9,445 nucleotides of DNA, from contig WRKN01000091.1 of NCBI GenBank assembly GCA_009778055.1, positions 1 to 9,445 of the forward strand, given 5' to 3'. Numbering within the stretch: position 1 is the stretch's first letter; each line of letters opens with the position of its first letter. This stretch comes from Synergistaceae bacterium. GTDB lineage: Bacteria; Synergistota; Synergistia; Synergistales; Aminobacteriaceae. Both the position numbers and the translations under genes were made by a program. Below are positions 1-5,741 of this stretch, piece by piece. Under the pieces are notes generated by a model. That model was given only the letters and a program-made list of their open reading frames with translations, was not told the DNA's origin and searched no databases.

Positions 1-41
1 AGCCAAAATAAAAAGGGCAAGCAAGAAATGACCGAATTTTT

Positions 42-71
42 TTGACAGGACACAACCCTCCCAAGCATATC
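42..71 (+). promoter_or_regulatory. candidate sigma-70-type promoter
   Basis: A perfect -35 hexamer TTGACA lies at 42-47. The best -10 at an allowed distance is CATATC at 66-71, with an 18-bp spacer, and it matches TATAAT at only three of six positions. It would read rightward into the leader and the gene cluster. A rival -10-like element is TAAAAT at 194-199, but it has no good -35 partner. This is a motif call only. Confidence 0.25.
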
Positions 72-104
72 TGAAGGGATGTTAACAATTTGCGTGAAAA
101 AATA

Positions 105-123
105 AGGTAACCAAAGGTTACCT
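105..123. repeat. perfect 8-bp inverted repeat, possible operator or leader hairpin
   Basis: AGGTAACC (105-112) and GGTTACCT (116-123) are perfect reverse complements separated by AAA. The symmetry does not extend beyond these arms and no T-run follows, so it is not a typical intrinsic terminator. It could be a repressor-binding site or a short RNA hairpin in the leader. The sequence alone does not decide between these. Confidence 0.5.
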
Positions 124-136
124 CTTGAACCCCGAG

Positions 137-173
137 TTTGATGGATTCGTTTCTGGAGATAGGTAGCGGATGA
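137..173 (+). repeat. upstream copy of a 37-bp direct repeat (copy A)
   Basis: This copy matches 317-353 at 31 of 37 positions with no gap, at an offset of 180 bp. The shared core includes TGGATTC, TTTCTGGAG and GCGGATGA. Like copy B it ends at an ATG (170-172). In this copy that ATG opens only an 8-codon frame, MSNTCNTC, ending at 194-196. The ATG at 141 gives a 10-codon frame, MDSFLEIGSG, whose TGA overlaps the ATG at 170. The purine stretch has decayed here (GGAGATAGGTAG compared with GGAGGCAGGGGG). Confidence 0.7.
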
Positions 174-174
174 G

Positions 175-192
175 CAATACATGCAATACATG
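175..192. repeat. 9-bp tandem repeat, two copies
   Basis: CAATACATG occurs twice in direct succession (175-183 and 184-192), just after copy A of the longer direct repeat. The two copies lie inside the short frame MSNTCNTC. Their function is unknown; replication slippage is a sufficient explanation. Confidence 0.6.
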
Positions 193-316
193 TTAAAATT
201 TTAATATGTAGAAAAATGCGCGTAAAGCGGCTTGATAAATTTATGTAGACGATGAATTGCGTGTTTGTTTGGATAGTTATCGCTTTAACAGGCCCTACGA
301 CGACCAATTTAAGGGA

Positions 317-353
317 TTTGCTGGATTCATTTCTGGAGGCAGGGGGGCGGATG
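317..353 (+). repeat. downstream copy of the 37-bp direct repeat (copy B), carrying the RBS of the first gene
   Basis: This is the partner of 137-173, with 31 of 37 bases identical. It contains GGAGG at 335-339 and AGGGGGG at 341-347, followed by ATG at 351 and again at 354, so it is the translation-initiation region of the Mur ligase gene. GGAGG lies 11 nt before the first ATG, and the G-run lies 6 nt before the second. Confidence 0.65.
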
Positions 354-1904
354 ATGGAGATCGCAATGTTTTTGATGTGTTACGTTTTAACGGCGCTGCA
401 TGATCATCATATGTTCCAGCTCAATTCCTACAAAGCGGGCACGTATGCGCGAGGGCTATTTCGTAATTTCCATAAGGACTACGCTCGCCGCCATTATGCG
501 GTTATTTTGCTTGTATTCGCCGCTTTCTTGCGGAACCCCTACGTTTTGTCATTCCTATACGCGATTCAGGCGTATCAGAACCGTCCGCGAAAGGCCAAAA
601 AACCTCTGGCGTATACTCCGCGCATGGTGCGTATGCTCGTCACACACTCCGTTATCGTCGGTTCTATAACCGTGTGGTCGTGTTTAATAAATAATCAATC
701 CATCTTGCTGGCGTCGTTCTTCGCAGCGACACCGCTTTTCACGGCGCTGTCCAACCTGCTGAACTCCCCTCTGGAGAAAGCCATCAACAACTGGTATATT
801 TCCGACGCGAAACGCATACTGCGGGAGATGCCGCGGCTTATCGTGATAGGCATAACCGGCAGCTACGGCAAGACCAGCACGAAGTTTTTTCTGCAAAAGC
901 TCCTGTCGTATAAATACAATACCCTCATGACGCCCGAGAGTTTCAACACGCCCATGGGGGTTGTGAAGACCGTGCGGACACAATTGAGGCCCGTTCACGA
1001 CGTTTTCGTGTGCGAGATGGGGGCTAAAAACACGGGCGACATAAAAGAGCTTTGCGACATAGCGAGGCCGCGCCACGGCGTCATAACCGCGGTAGGCCCG
1101 CAGCACCTCGAAACGTTCAAAACAATCGAGAACGTCGAGAAAACCAAGTTCGAGCTGGCGGACGCGGTAATGGACGCCCCAAGCGGCGGAATGGTTTTTC
1201 TGAACTACGACTACGAAATCATACGGAACAGGGCGCGCGGAAACCTCGTCAAAGACCATAAAAAGGTGACTTCGTACTCGGCGTCGGGACAGGAGAGCGA
1301 CTACGCGGCCAAAGATATCAGCGTTTCCAGCGCCGGGTCGTCGTTTTGCGTCACGTTCCCCGACGGCGAAGAACGGCGCTTCGAGACTAAACTGATAGGC
1401 AAGCACAACGTGCAAAACATTGCGGCGGCTATAGCCGTAGCGGATTATCTCGGCGTGGACAGGGACGACGTTGTGCTGGGCGTCCGCAGGCTGGAAACCG
1501 TCCCGCATAGATTGCAGTTAATCAGAAAAAACTCTATAATCATCATTGACGACGCCTACAACTCAAATCCAGGCGGGGCAAGCGCCGCGTTGGAGACATT
1601 GGGTATGTTCGAAGGTGTGAAAATTATGGTCACGCCCGGAATGGTCGAGATGGGAGAGGCTCAGGACGAAGCCAACAGGCGGTTCGGAGCCGAGGCCGCC
1701 GGGGTGTGTGACTTTGTCTTTCTTATGGGAAAGCATCAGACCGGAAGTATTCTCAAAGGACTGAGAGACGCCTCTTTCCCGGAAGAAAAAGTAAAGGTGG
1801 CCGAGACCCTGGAACAGGCTTTCGAGGCGATAGAGAAAATCGACGCCGGGGCAAAAAAACAAAAGATAGTTTTGCTGGAAAACGACCTGCCGGACAACTA
1901 TTAA
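351..1904 (+). CDS. membrane-anchored MurF-like Mur ligase
   Basis: This is a Mur ligase family protein of 517 aa, predicted to use ATP to join a D-Ala-D-Ala-type dipeptide to an acceptor. Seen from Met351: hydrophobic membrane segments at about residues 1-16, 49-75, 92-113 and 117-145; an early HMFQLNSY motif near 20-27; the P-loop ITGSYGKTSTK at 168-178; a QHLETF...EKTKFEL segment at about 251-269, where MurF has its AH and lysine motifs; GKHNVQN near 350; and DDAYNSNPGG at 400-409. It ends in LLENDLPDNY, a tail I associate with MurF-like proteins of clostridia and relatives. The N-terminal UDP-substrate domain of classical MurF is missing and membrane helices take its place. The frame is open back to ATG 252, but that start has no ribosome site and a poor N-terminus, while ATG 351/354 follows GGAGG and AGGGGGG. 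The gene for a D-Ala-D-Ala ligase begins 33 bp downstream, which supports a shared pathway. The true acceptor is unknown. Confidence 0.88.
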   Translation: MMEIAMFLMCYVLTALHDHHMFQLNSYKAGTYARGLFRNFHKDYARRHYAVILLVFAAFLRNPYVLSFLYAIQAYQNRPRKAKKPLAYTPRMVRMLVTHSVIVGSITVWSCLINNQSILLASFFAATPLFTALSNLLNSPLEKAINNWYISDAKRILREMPRLIVIGITGSYGKTSTKFFLQKLLSYKYNTLMTPESFNTPMGVVKTVRTQLRPVHDVFVCEMGAKNTGDIKELCDIARPRHGVITAVGPQHLETFKTIENVEKTKFELADAVMDAPSGGMVFLNYDYEIIRNRARGNLVKDHKKVTSYSASGQESDYAAKDISVSSAGSSFCVTFPDGEERRFETKLIGKHNVQNIAAAIAVADYLGVDRDDVVLGVRRLETVPHRLQLIRKNSIIIIDDAYNSNPGGASAALETLGMFEGVKIMVTPGMVEMGEAQDEANRRFGAEAAGVCDFVFLMGKHQTGSILKGLRDASFPEEKVKVAETLEQAFEAIEKIDAGAKKQKIVLLENDLPDNY

Positions 1905-1937
1905 GTTTTTAATTAAGAATATAAAGGTGAACCGTAT

Positions 1938-3122
1938 ATGGGAATGAAAGTGGGAGTCTTTTTCGGAGGAAAGAGCGTGGAGCACGAAGTCTCCGTCATC
2001 TCGGCCCTCCAGGCGGCACACAGCTTCGACAGGACAAAATACGACGTTATTCCGGTGTACATGACCAAAGACGGGTATATGTACGTGGGGGACCGTGTAG
2101 GAAAAATAGAGGAATACAGGGATATCCCGTCGCTTCTCAAAAATAGTCTGAGAGTGACTGGAGTTATGGATAACGGCCGGTTCCTGCTTGTCCGGTATCC
2201 CATGAGGCGCTTTGGCAGCTCCGTATACAGCGCGATAGACGTGGCCTTTCCTGTCGTTCACGGCACCAACGTCGAAGACGGCGCTTTGCAGGGGTATTTC
2301 AAGACAATGTCGGTTCCCTTCGCGGGCAGCGACGTAACGGCGTCGGCGCTGGGAATGGATAAATACGCGGCCAAGGCGGTGTTGAAAGACTGCGGAATAC
2401 CTGTCCTGAACTGCAAACGCGTGTTGATGAAGCCGTTTTTCAAAAACACGAAGGCCGTTATCAGAGAAATAGAAGGAGAGTTTCCATACCCTGCGGTGGT
2501 GAAGCCGCTCAACCTTGGCTCGAGTATAGGAGTACAAAAGGTTTCCGGCGCGACTGAACTGGAAGACGCGCTCGAACTGGCCTTTCAATACGCGGGAGTG
2601 GCTGTGGTGGAACGCGCGGTGCAAAATCTCAGGGAAATAAACTGCGCCGTGCTGGGAGACGCGGATTCAGCCGTTGCGTCGGAGTGTGAGGAGCCCATAA
2701 GCGCCCACTCTGTTTTGGACTACAGCGACAAATATATTTCGGGCGGCAAGGGAATGAGCGCCGCCAAAAGAAAGTTCCCCGCCGACATATCGCCGGAAAC
2801 GCGCGATAAGGTCAGGGACCTCGCTCTGAAAGCCTTTCACGCCCTGGGGTGCTGCGGCGTCGCCAGGGTGGATTTTTTGACGGACGCCCTGAGCGGGGAT
2901 ATATGGGTCAACGAGGTCAATACCATACCCGGGTCGCTGTCCTTCTACCTTTGGGGGCCGACAAAACTTTCTTCGGGGCTTTCTTATACCCAGCTTCTCG
3001 ACAGGCTGGTTGAGCTTGCGCTTAAAAGGGAAAGGGAAAATTCCTCTCTCTCCTATTCCCTCGACATAAATCTCCTTGCCGGTTTTGCCCCGGGAGGGCT
3101 CAAAAATGGGATTAAGAAATAA
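1938..3122 (+). CDS. ddl: D-alanine--D-alanine ligase
   Basis: This is a cytoplasmic ATP-grasp enzyme of 394 aa that joins two D-alanines. Motifs in order: FGGKSVEHEVSVISA at 9-23 with the expected substrate-binding Glu15; HGTNVEDGALQGYF at 108-121; AGSDVTASALGMDK at 129-142; VVKPLNLGSSIGV at 187-199 with the ATP-binding Lys189; RVDF at 310-313; and VNEVNTIPGS at 324-333 with the Mg-binding Glu326 and Asn328. The DYSDKY segment (261-266) keeps the Tyr that corresponds to Tyr216 of E. coli DdlB, which favours D-Ala-D-Ala over D-Ala-D-lactate. HGTNVEDG differs from the more common HGxxGEDG and may mark the clade that accompanies membrane MurF-like proteins. The protein is longer than classical Ddl (about 300-360 aa). 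The extra length lies in the 50-100 region and in a C-terminal tail after about residue 365. The start is ATG 1938, with AAGGTG eight bases upstream. Confidence 0.93.
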   Translation: MGMKVGVFFGGKSVEHEVSVISALQAAHSFDRTKYDVIPVYMTKDGYMYVGDRVGKIEEYRDIPSLLKNSLRVTGVMDNGRFLLVRYPMRRFGSSVYSAIDVAFPVVHGTNVEDGALQGYFKTMSVPFAGSDVTASALGMDKYAAKAVLKDCGIPVLNCKRVLMKPFFKNTKAVIREIEGEFPYPAVVKPLNLGSSIGVQKVSGATELEDALELAFQYAGVAVVERAVQNLREINCAVLGDADSAVASECEEPISAHSVLDYSDKYISGGKGMSAAKRKFPADISPETRDKVRDLALKAFHALGCCGVARVDFLTDALSGDIWVNEVNTIPGSLSFYLWGPTKLSSGLSYTQLLDRLVELALKRERENSSLSYSLDINLLAGFAPGGLKNGIKK

Positions 3123-3129
3123 CGACGTC

Positions 3130-3149
3130 AGGAGGTAGATGTTATATTG
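3130..3149 (+). promoter_or_regulatory. ribosome-binding site and TTG start of the SpoIID-type gene
   Basis: A perfect AGGAGG at 3130-3135 lies 11 bases before TTG 3147. The nearer ATG at 3139 is only 3 bases from AGGAGG and is out of frame, reading MLYCGM and then stopping at 3157-3159. The next in-frame ATG (3180) has no ribosome site and would remove the basic N-region of the signal peptide. TTG is therefore the best start, though its spacing is long. Confidence 0.6.
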
Positions 3150-4589
3150 CGGAATGTAAGAGATAAAACCAGGCATTTTATGTTATCCGCGCTTCTGATC
3201 TTTATGTTGGCGAACTGCGCCCAGGCGCGTGACATGTACGTGCGCCTGGCTGACAGGCCGTCGTCGGTCACTGTCAGGTCGGACGCCTCCATGACGCTTA
3301 CGGACGCGGCAAACAAGAAATTTGATTTAGGCAAGTCGGCTGTTCTGACCCGTTCCGGCTCTTCCGTTGTGGTCGGCAAAAACAGTTTTCAGCTTCCCGC
3401 GCGAATCTCCTCCGCCGGTTTTCTGGGCTTCAACAACAGGAAGTACAGGGGAGAGTTTCTCCTGACCCGTGAGTTTGTGTTGATCAACGTCGTCGACGTG
3501 GAACTCTACGTACAGGGGGTATTGCCCGCCGAGGGCATCGCGAGCTGGCCCAAGGAATATCAGAAGGCTCAGGCCATCATATCCCGCACTTACGGGCTGC
3601 GCCAGAGCTTGAACCGCTCGTCCCGGGGCTATGACGTGGTTGATAACACCTCCGACCAGGTATATAAAGGCGCCGGCGCGGAAACGCCCGCGACGAACGC
3701 GATGGTAAAGGAAACGGCCGGCGAGGTTCTGACCTACGAAAACACTCTGGCTTTTACCCCGTTTCACTCGGACAGCGGGGGGTATACCGCCACCAACTCC
3801 CACGTCTGGACCAGCAACATCCCGTACCTGACCGGCGTAAGAGAGCCTGTGGCGTACCAGTCGCCGAACTCGAACTGGACGGCCAGGATATCCGCCTCAC
3901 AGGTTCAGGCCGCCTTATCCAAGATGGGCCTCAATGTCGGGAAAGTCAGGGAAATTCGGGTAGCGGCAACAGACGCCGGCGGACGGTCCACGACGCTGAC
4001 GTTCGTGGGAAGCGGCAGCTCCGCTTCGGCAAAATCCAGCCTTTTCAGAACACACGTAGGACCAAACGTACTAAAAAGCACGTTTTTAACCGGAGGGGCT
4101 CCTATGACTCCGCCGGCTCAGTCAAATCCAAGGCCGCCTTCTCCGCCGGCTCCGCCCTCGCCCCCGGTTCCGGCGTCCAATGAGCCGCTGACCGGCGGAG
4201 AGGAAACGCGGTTGACCTATATGGCCTCCGACGGAATTTTCACGTCGGAAGAGCTGATGGATATGCTGCTGAACCCCGAAAAACGAAAAGGCTATCTTTA
4301 TGTAGGCATACAGAGAAGCGGGGCGGCGCTCAAGAAGGAGCCTCCCCCCGCGCCTACGCCTAAACCCACGCCGGAGGTTAACATGCCAAATCCGCCGAAC
4401 ATGCCGCCGTTGAGACCCGCCGAGGTCATCCGCGAGGAAAACGGCTATTTTGTTTTCAGCGGCAGAGGATGGGGGCACGGGGTTGGGCTGTCCCAATGGG
4501 GGGCCATGGCCATGGCCAGGGATGGATGGAAGGCCGAGCGTATTCTTGAGTATTATTATCCGGGAACGGCGGTCAAACGCTTTAGATGA
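3147..4589 (+). CDS. SpoIID/LytB-domain protein, exported, with proline-rich insert
   Basis: This 480-aa protein is related to SpoIID, a lytic transglycosylase that cuts glycan strands stripped of peptides, and to the amidase enhancer LytB. Residues 1-27 form a signal peptide: basic MRNVRDKTRH, a hydrophobic core, then an ANCAQA cleavage region. LANC is not a good lipobox. The domain follows, with GVLPAEGIASWP (124-135) carrying Glu129, the counterpart of the proposed catalytic Glu of SpoIID; then KAQAIISRTYG (140-150), FHSDSGGYTAT (206-216) and FRTHVGPNVLKSTF (300-313). The final conserved block SGRGWGHGVGLSQWGAMAMA (438-457) comes only after about 120 residues of insert. That insert has two proline-rich arms (about 321-347 and 399-424) around an ordinary-looking island (about 350-395). 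The enzyme is expected to act outside the cytoplasmic membrane. Neither sporulation nor the exact reaction can be inferred here. The stop codon overlaps the queA start (ATGA). Confidence 0.85.
   Translation: MRNVRDKTRHFMLSALLIFMLANCAQARDMYVRLADRPSSVTVRSDASMTLTDAANKKFDLGKSAVLTRSGSSVVVGKNSFQLPARISSAGFLGFNNRKYRGEFLLTREFVLINVVDVELYVQGVLPAEGIASWPKEYQKAQAIISRTYGLRQSLNRSSRGYDVVDNTSDQVYKGAGAETPATNAMVKETAGEVLTYENTLAFTPFHSDSGGYTATNSHVWTSNIPYLTGVREPVAYQSPNSNWTARISASQVQAALSKMGLNVGKVREIRVAATDAGGRSTTLTFVGSGSSASAKSSLFRTHVGPNVLKSTFLTGGAPMTPPAQSNPRPPSPPAPPSPPVPASNEPLTGGEETRLTYMASDGIFTSEELMDMLLNPEKRKGYLYVGIQRSGAALKKEPPPAPTPKPTPEVNMPNPPNMPPLRPAEVIREENGYFVFSGRGWGHGVGLSQWGAMAMARDGWKAERILEYYYPGTAVKRFR
4128..4175 (+). 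repeat. proline-rich coding repeat in the SpoIID-type gene
   Basis: This stretch encodes PRPPSPPAPPSPPVPA, two near-copies of PPSPPxP, at about residues 328-343 of the SpoIID-type protein. It starts the insert that separates the two conserved halves of the domain. It is probably an extended flexible arm or wall-spanning linker. A second, looser proline-rich arm lies near 4341-4418. Confidence 0.6.
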
Positions 4590-5731
4590 CCTGTGACAGC
4601 GAACGGCCTGGTATCTATGACCTCGACGCGTATGATTACTATCTGCCCGAGTCGCTGATCGCTCAAACCCCCGCTGTCCCGAGAGACGCGGCCCGCCTTC
4701 TCGTCTGGCGCGTTTTTGGTGAGTTTTGTGAGTTTAGTGAGTTTGGCGAGCATAAAGTCAGGCATCGGGTGTTCGGCGACATCGTGGATTATCTGAGGCC
4801 GGGGGATCTGCTGGTGCTGAACGACACAAAAGTTTTACCGGCGCGGCTTCATGGGGTAAGAGCCGATTCCGGGAACGGAGGTAAAGCGGAAATTCTGCTC
4901 CTCAACCCTATACCGGGCGAGCCGGGCGATTTCGGTAAATGGAGGGCGCTGGTGAAACCGGGACGCCGCCTTGGAATCGGTTCCGGGGTGGAAGTGGGCG
5001 GGCGCGTCTTGAGAATTGTCGGAGAGGAAGACGACGGAGTGAGGGTCGTGCAGGTAGGAACCGACAGGGAAGACGTGCTTTCTTTTCTGGACGAGAATGG
5101 GGTCATGCCTTTGCCGCCTTATATAAAGAATATAAATATGGGAAACGCGCGGCGGGATTATCAGACGGTTTTCGCGCGCCGCGACGGCTCGGCGGCGGCC
5201 CCTACAGCCGGGCTTCATTTCACGGAGGAGCTTCTCCGGCGCGTGGAGGAACGGGGTATTGAAATAGCGCGCGTCACTCTGCACGTCGGCTTGGATACTT
5301 TTCGCCCGGTAAAATCTTCGGACATCCGGCAGCACCGTATTCACAGCGAGTACTGCGAGATACCGGACGCCGCCGCGGCGGCTGTGAGAGCTTGCAGGGC
5401 CAGGCAGGGCCGGGTCGTCGCCGTGGGCACTACCGTCGTCAGAACGCTGGAATCAATGGCTGTCTCGGACGGCTCTGTAAAGCCCGGTTTTATGGATACC
5501 GAGCTTTTTATTTATCCGGGCTTCTCATTCAAAGCGACGGACGCGCTGATCACTAATTTTCATCTGCCCGGAAGCTCGCTTCTGATGCTTGTGTCCGCTT
5601 TCGTAAACCATCTTGAAGGAGGGCGGCGGGAGGAAGCCGCCTTGAATTCGCTTATGGAAATATATTCTTTGGCCGTCTCCGAGGGATACAGATTTTTTTC
5701 GTTCGGGGACGCAATGCTTATAGAGAAGTAG
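4586..5731 (+). CDS. queA: tRNA preQ1(34) S-adenosylmethionine ribosyltransferase-isomerase
   Basis: QueA moves the ribosyl group of S-adenosylmethionine onto 7-aminomethyl-7-deazaguanine at the tRNA wobble base, giving epoxyqueuosine. Recognisable blocks are YDYYLPESLIAQTP (16-29), LRPGDLLVLNDTKVLPARLHG (from 70), MPLPPYI (174-180), the signature DGSAAAPTAGLHFTEELL (200-217), LHVGLDTFRPV (232-242), HSEYCEIP (253-260), GTTVVRTLES (281-290) and LITNFHLPGSSLLMLVSAF (321-339). At 381 aa it is longer than most QueA proteins (about 340-360). Part of the excess is residues 44-55, FGEFCEFSEFGE, made by a 9-bp tandem repeat in the loop after RLLV, where other QueA proteins have a short hairpin. The start ATG 4586 overlaps the previous stop as ATGA, so it is probably translated by coupling; I see no strong separate ribosome site. 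Its position inside an envelope operon is unexpected. All main signatures are intact, so it should be active. Confidence 0.96.
   Translation: MTCDSERPGIYDLDAYDYYLPESLIAQTPAVPRDAARLLVWRVFGEFCEFSEFGEHKVRHRVFGDIVDYLRPGDLLVLNDTKVLPARLHGVRADSGNGGKAEILLLNPIPGEPGDFGKWRALVKPGRRLGIGSGVEVGGRVLRIVGEEDDGVRVVQVGTDREDVLSFLDENGVMPLPPYIKNINMGNARRDYQTVFARRDGSAAAPTAGLHFTEELLRRVEERGIEIARVTLHVGLDTFRPVKSSDIRQHRIHSEYCEIPDAAAAAVRACRARQGRVVAVGTTVVRTLESMAVSDGSVKPGFMDTELFIYPGFSFKATDALITNFHLPGSSLLMLVSAFVNHLEGGRREEAALNSLMEIYSLAVSEGYRFFSFGDAMLIEK
4715..4750 (+). repeat. 9-bp tandem repeat inside queA (4 units)
   Basis: There are four units: TTTGGTGAG, TTTTGTGAG, TTTAGTGAG and TTTGGCGAG. They are in frame and encode FGE-FCE-FSE-FGE (residues 44-55). 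The array lies in the loop between conserved RLLV and the downstream DYLRPGDLL block. It is richer in T and A than the surrounding gene. The 14-mer TTTTTGGTGAGTTT at its left edge (4713-4726) recurs exactly in ftsK at 7480-7493. Confidence 0.85.
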
Positions 5732-5741
5732 GGTGTTTGCG

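Larger units (their letters stand above)
1..350. other. AT-rich upstream region without a defended gene
   Basis: This stretch is clearly richer in A and T than the genes that follow. I see no tRNA, terminator with a T-run, or known riboswitch. Positions 1-45 are open in frame 1 and end in TGA with a hydrophilic tail (ending KGKQEMTEFF), and frame 2 is also open to a TGA at 29-31. An upstream gene could therefore end here, but 14 codons cannot prove it. The region contains TTGACA at 42-47, an inverted repeat at 105-123, a 37-bp direct-repeat copy at 137-173, a 9-bp tandem repeat at 175-192, and two AT palindromes (TTAAAATTTTAA at 193-204 and ATAAATTTAT at 235-244). It most likely holds the promoter and leader for the gene cluster to the right. 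Confidence 0.6.

Noticed and set aside
1..60. Leftward frames (for example ATG, TTG or GTG starts on the minus strand near 54-70) that resemble a signal peptide and run off the left edge
   Set aside because: Only about 17-22 codons are visible, the purine-rich stretch is too close to the possible starts, and the plus strand is also open here as a possible gene end. There is not enough to call a divergent gene.
1905..1937. Possible terminator between the Mur ligase and ddl genes
   Set aside because: The gap has a short T-run but no GC-rich hairpin, and it contains the ddl ribosome site. Read-through is more likely.
684..2624. Long minus-strand open frames (684-1508 and 1563-2624) opposite the Mur ligase and ddl genes
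   Set aside because: They are antisense to conserved enzymes with complete motifs, encode Arg/His/Val-rich sequence of no recognisable family, and are a normal by-product of GC-rich codon use.
1938..3122. Ddl as a VanA-type D-Ala-D-lactate ligase
   Set aside because: The DYSDKY segment keeps the Tyr typical of D-Ala-D-Ala ligases, and no vanH-, vanX- or vanS/R-like gene lies nearby.
3211..3230. SpoIID-type protein as a lipoprotein (Cys24 in LANC)
   Set aside because: Asn directly before Cys does not fit the lipobox, and an AQA signal peptidase I site follows three residues later.
5120..5141. AT-rich stretch inside queA (TATAAAGAATATAAATATG) as an internal promoter for mltG and ftsK
   Set aside because: It encodes YIKNIN next to the conserved PLPPYI block, and no -35 element lies at a usable distance. 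A coding explanation is enough.
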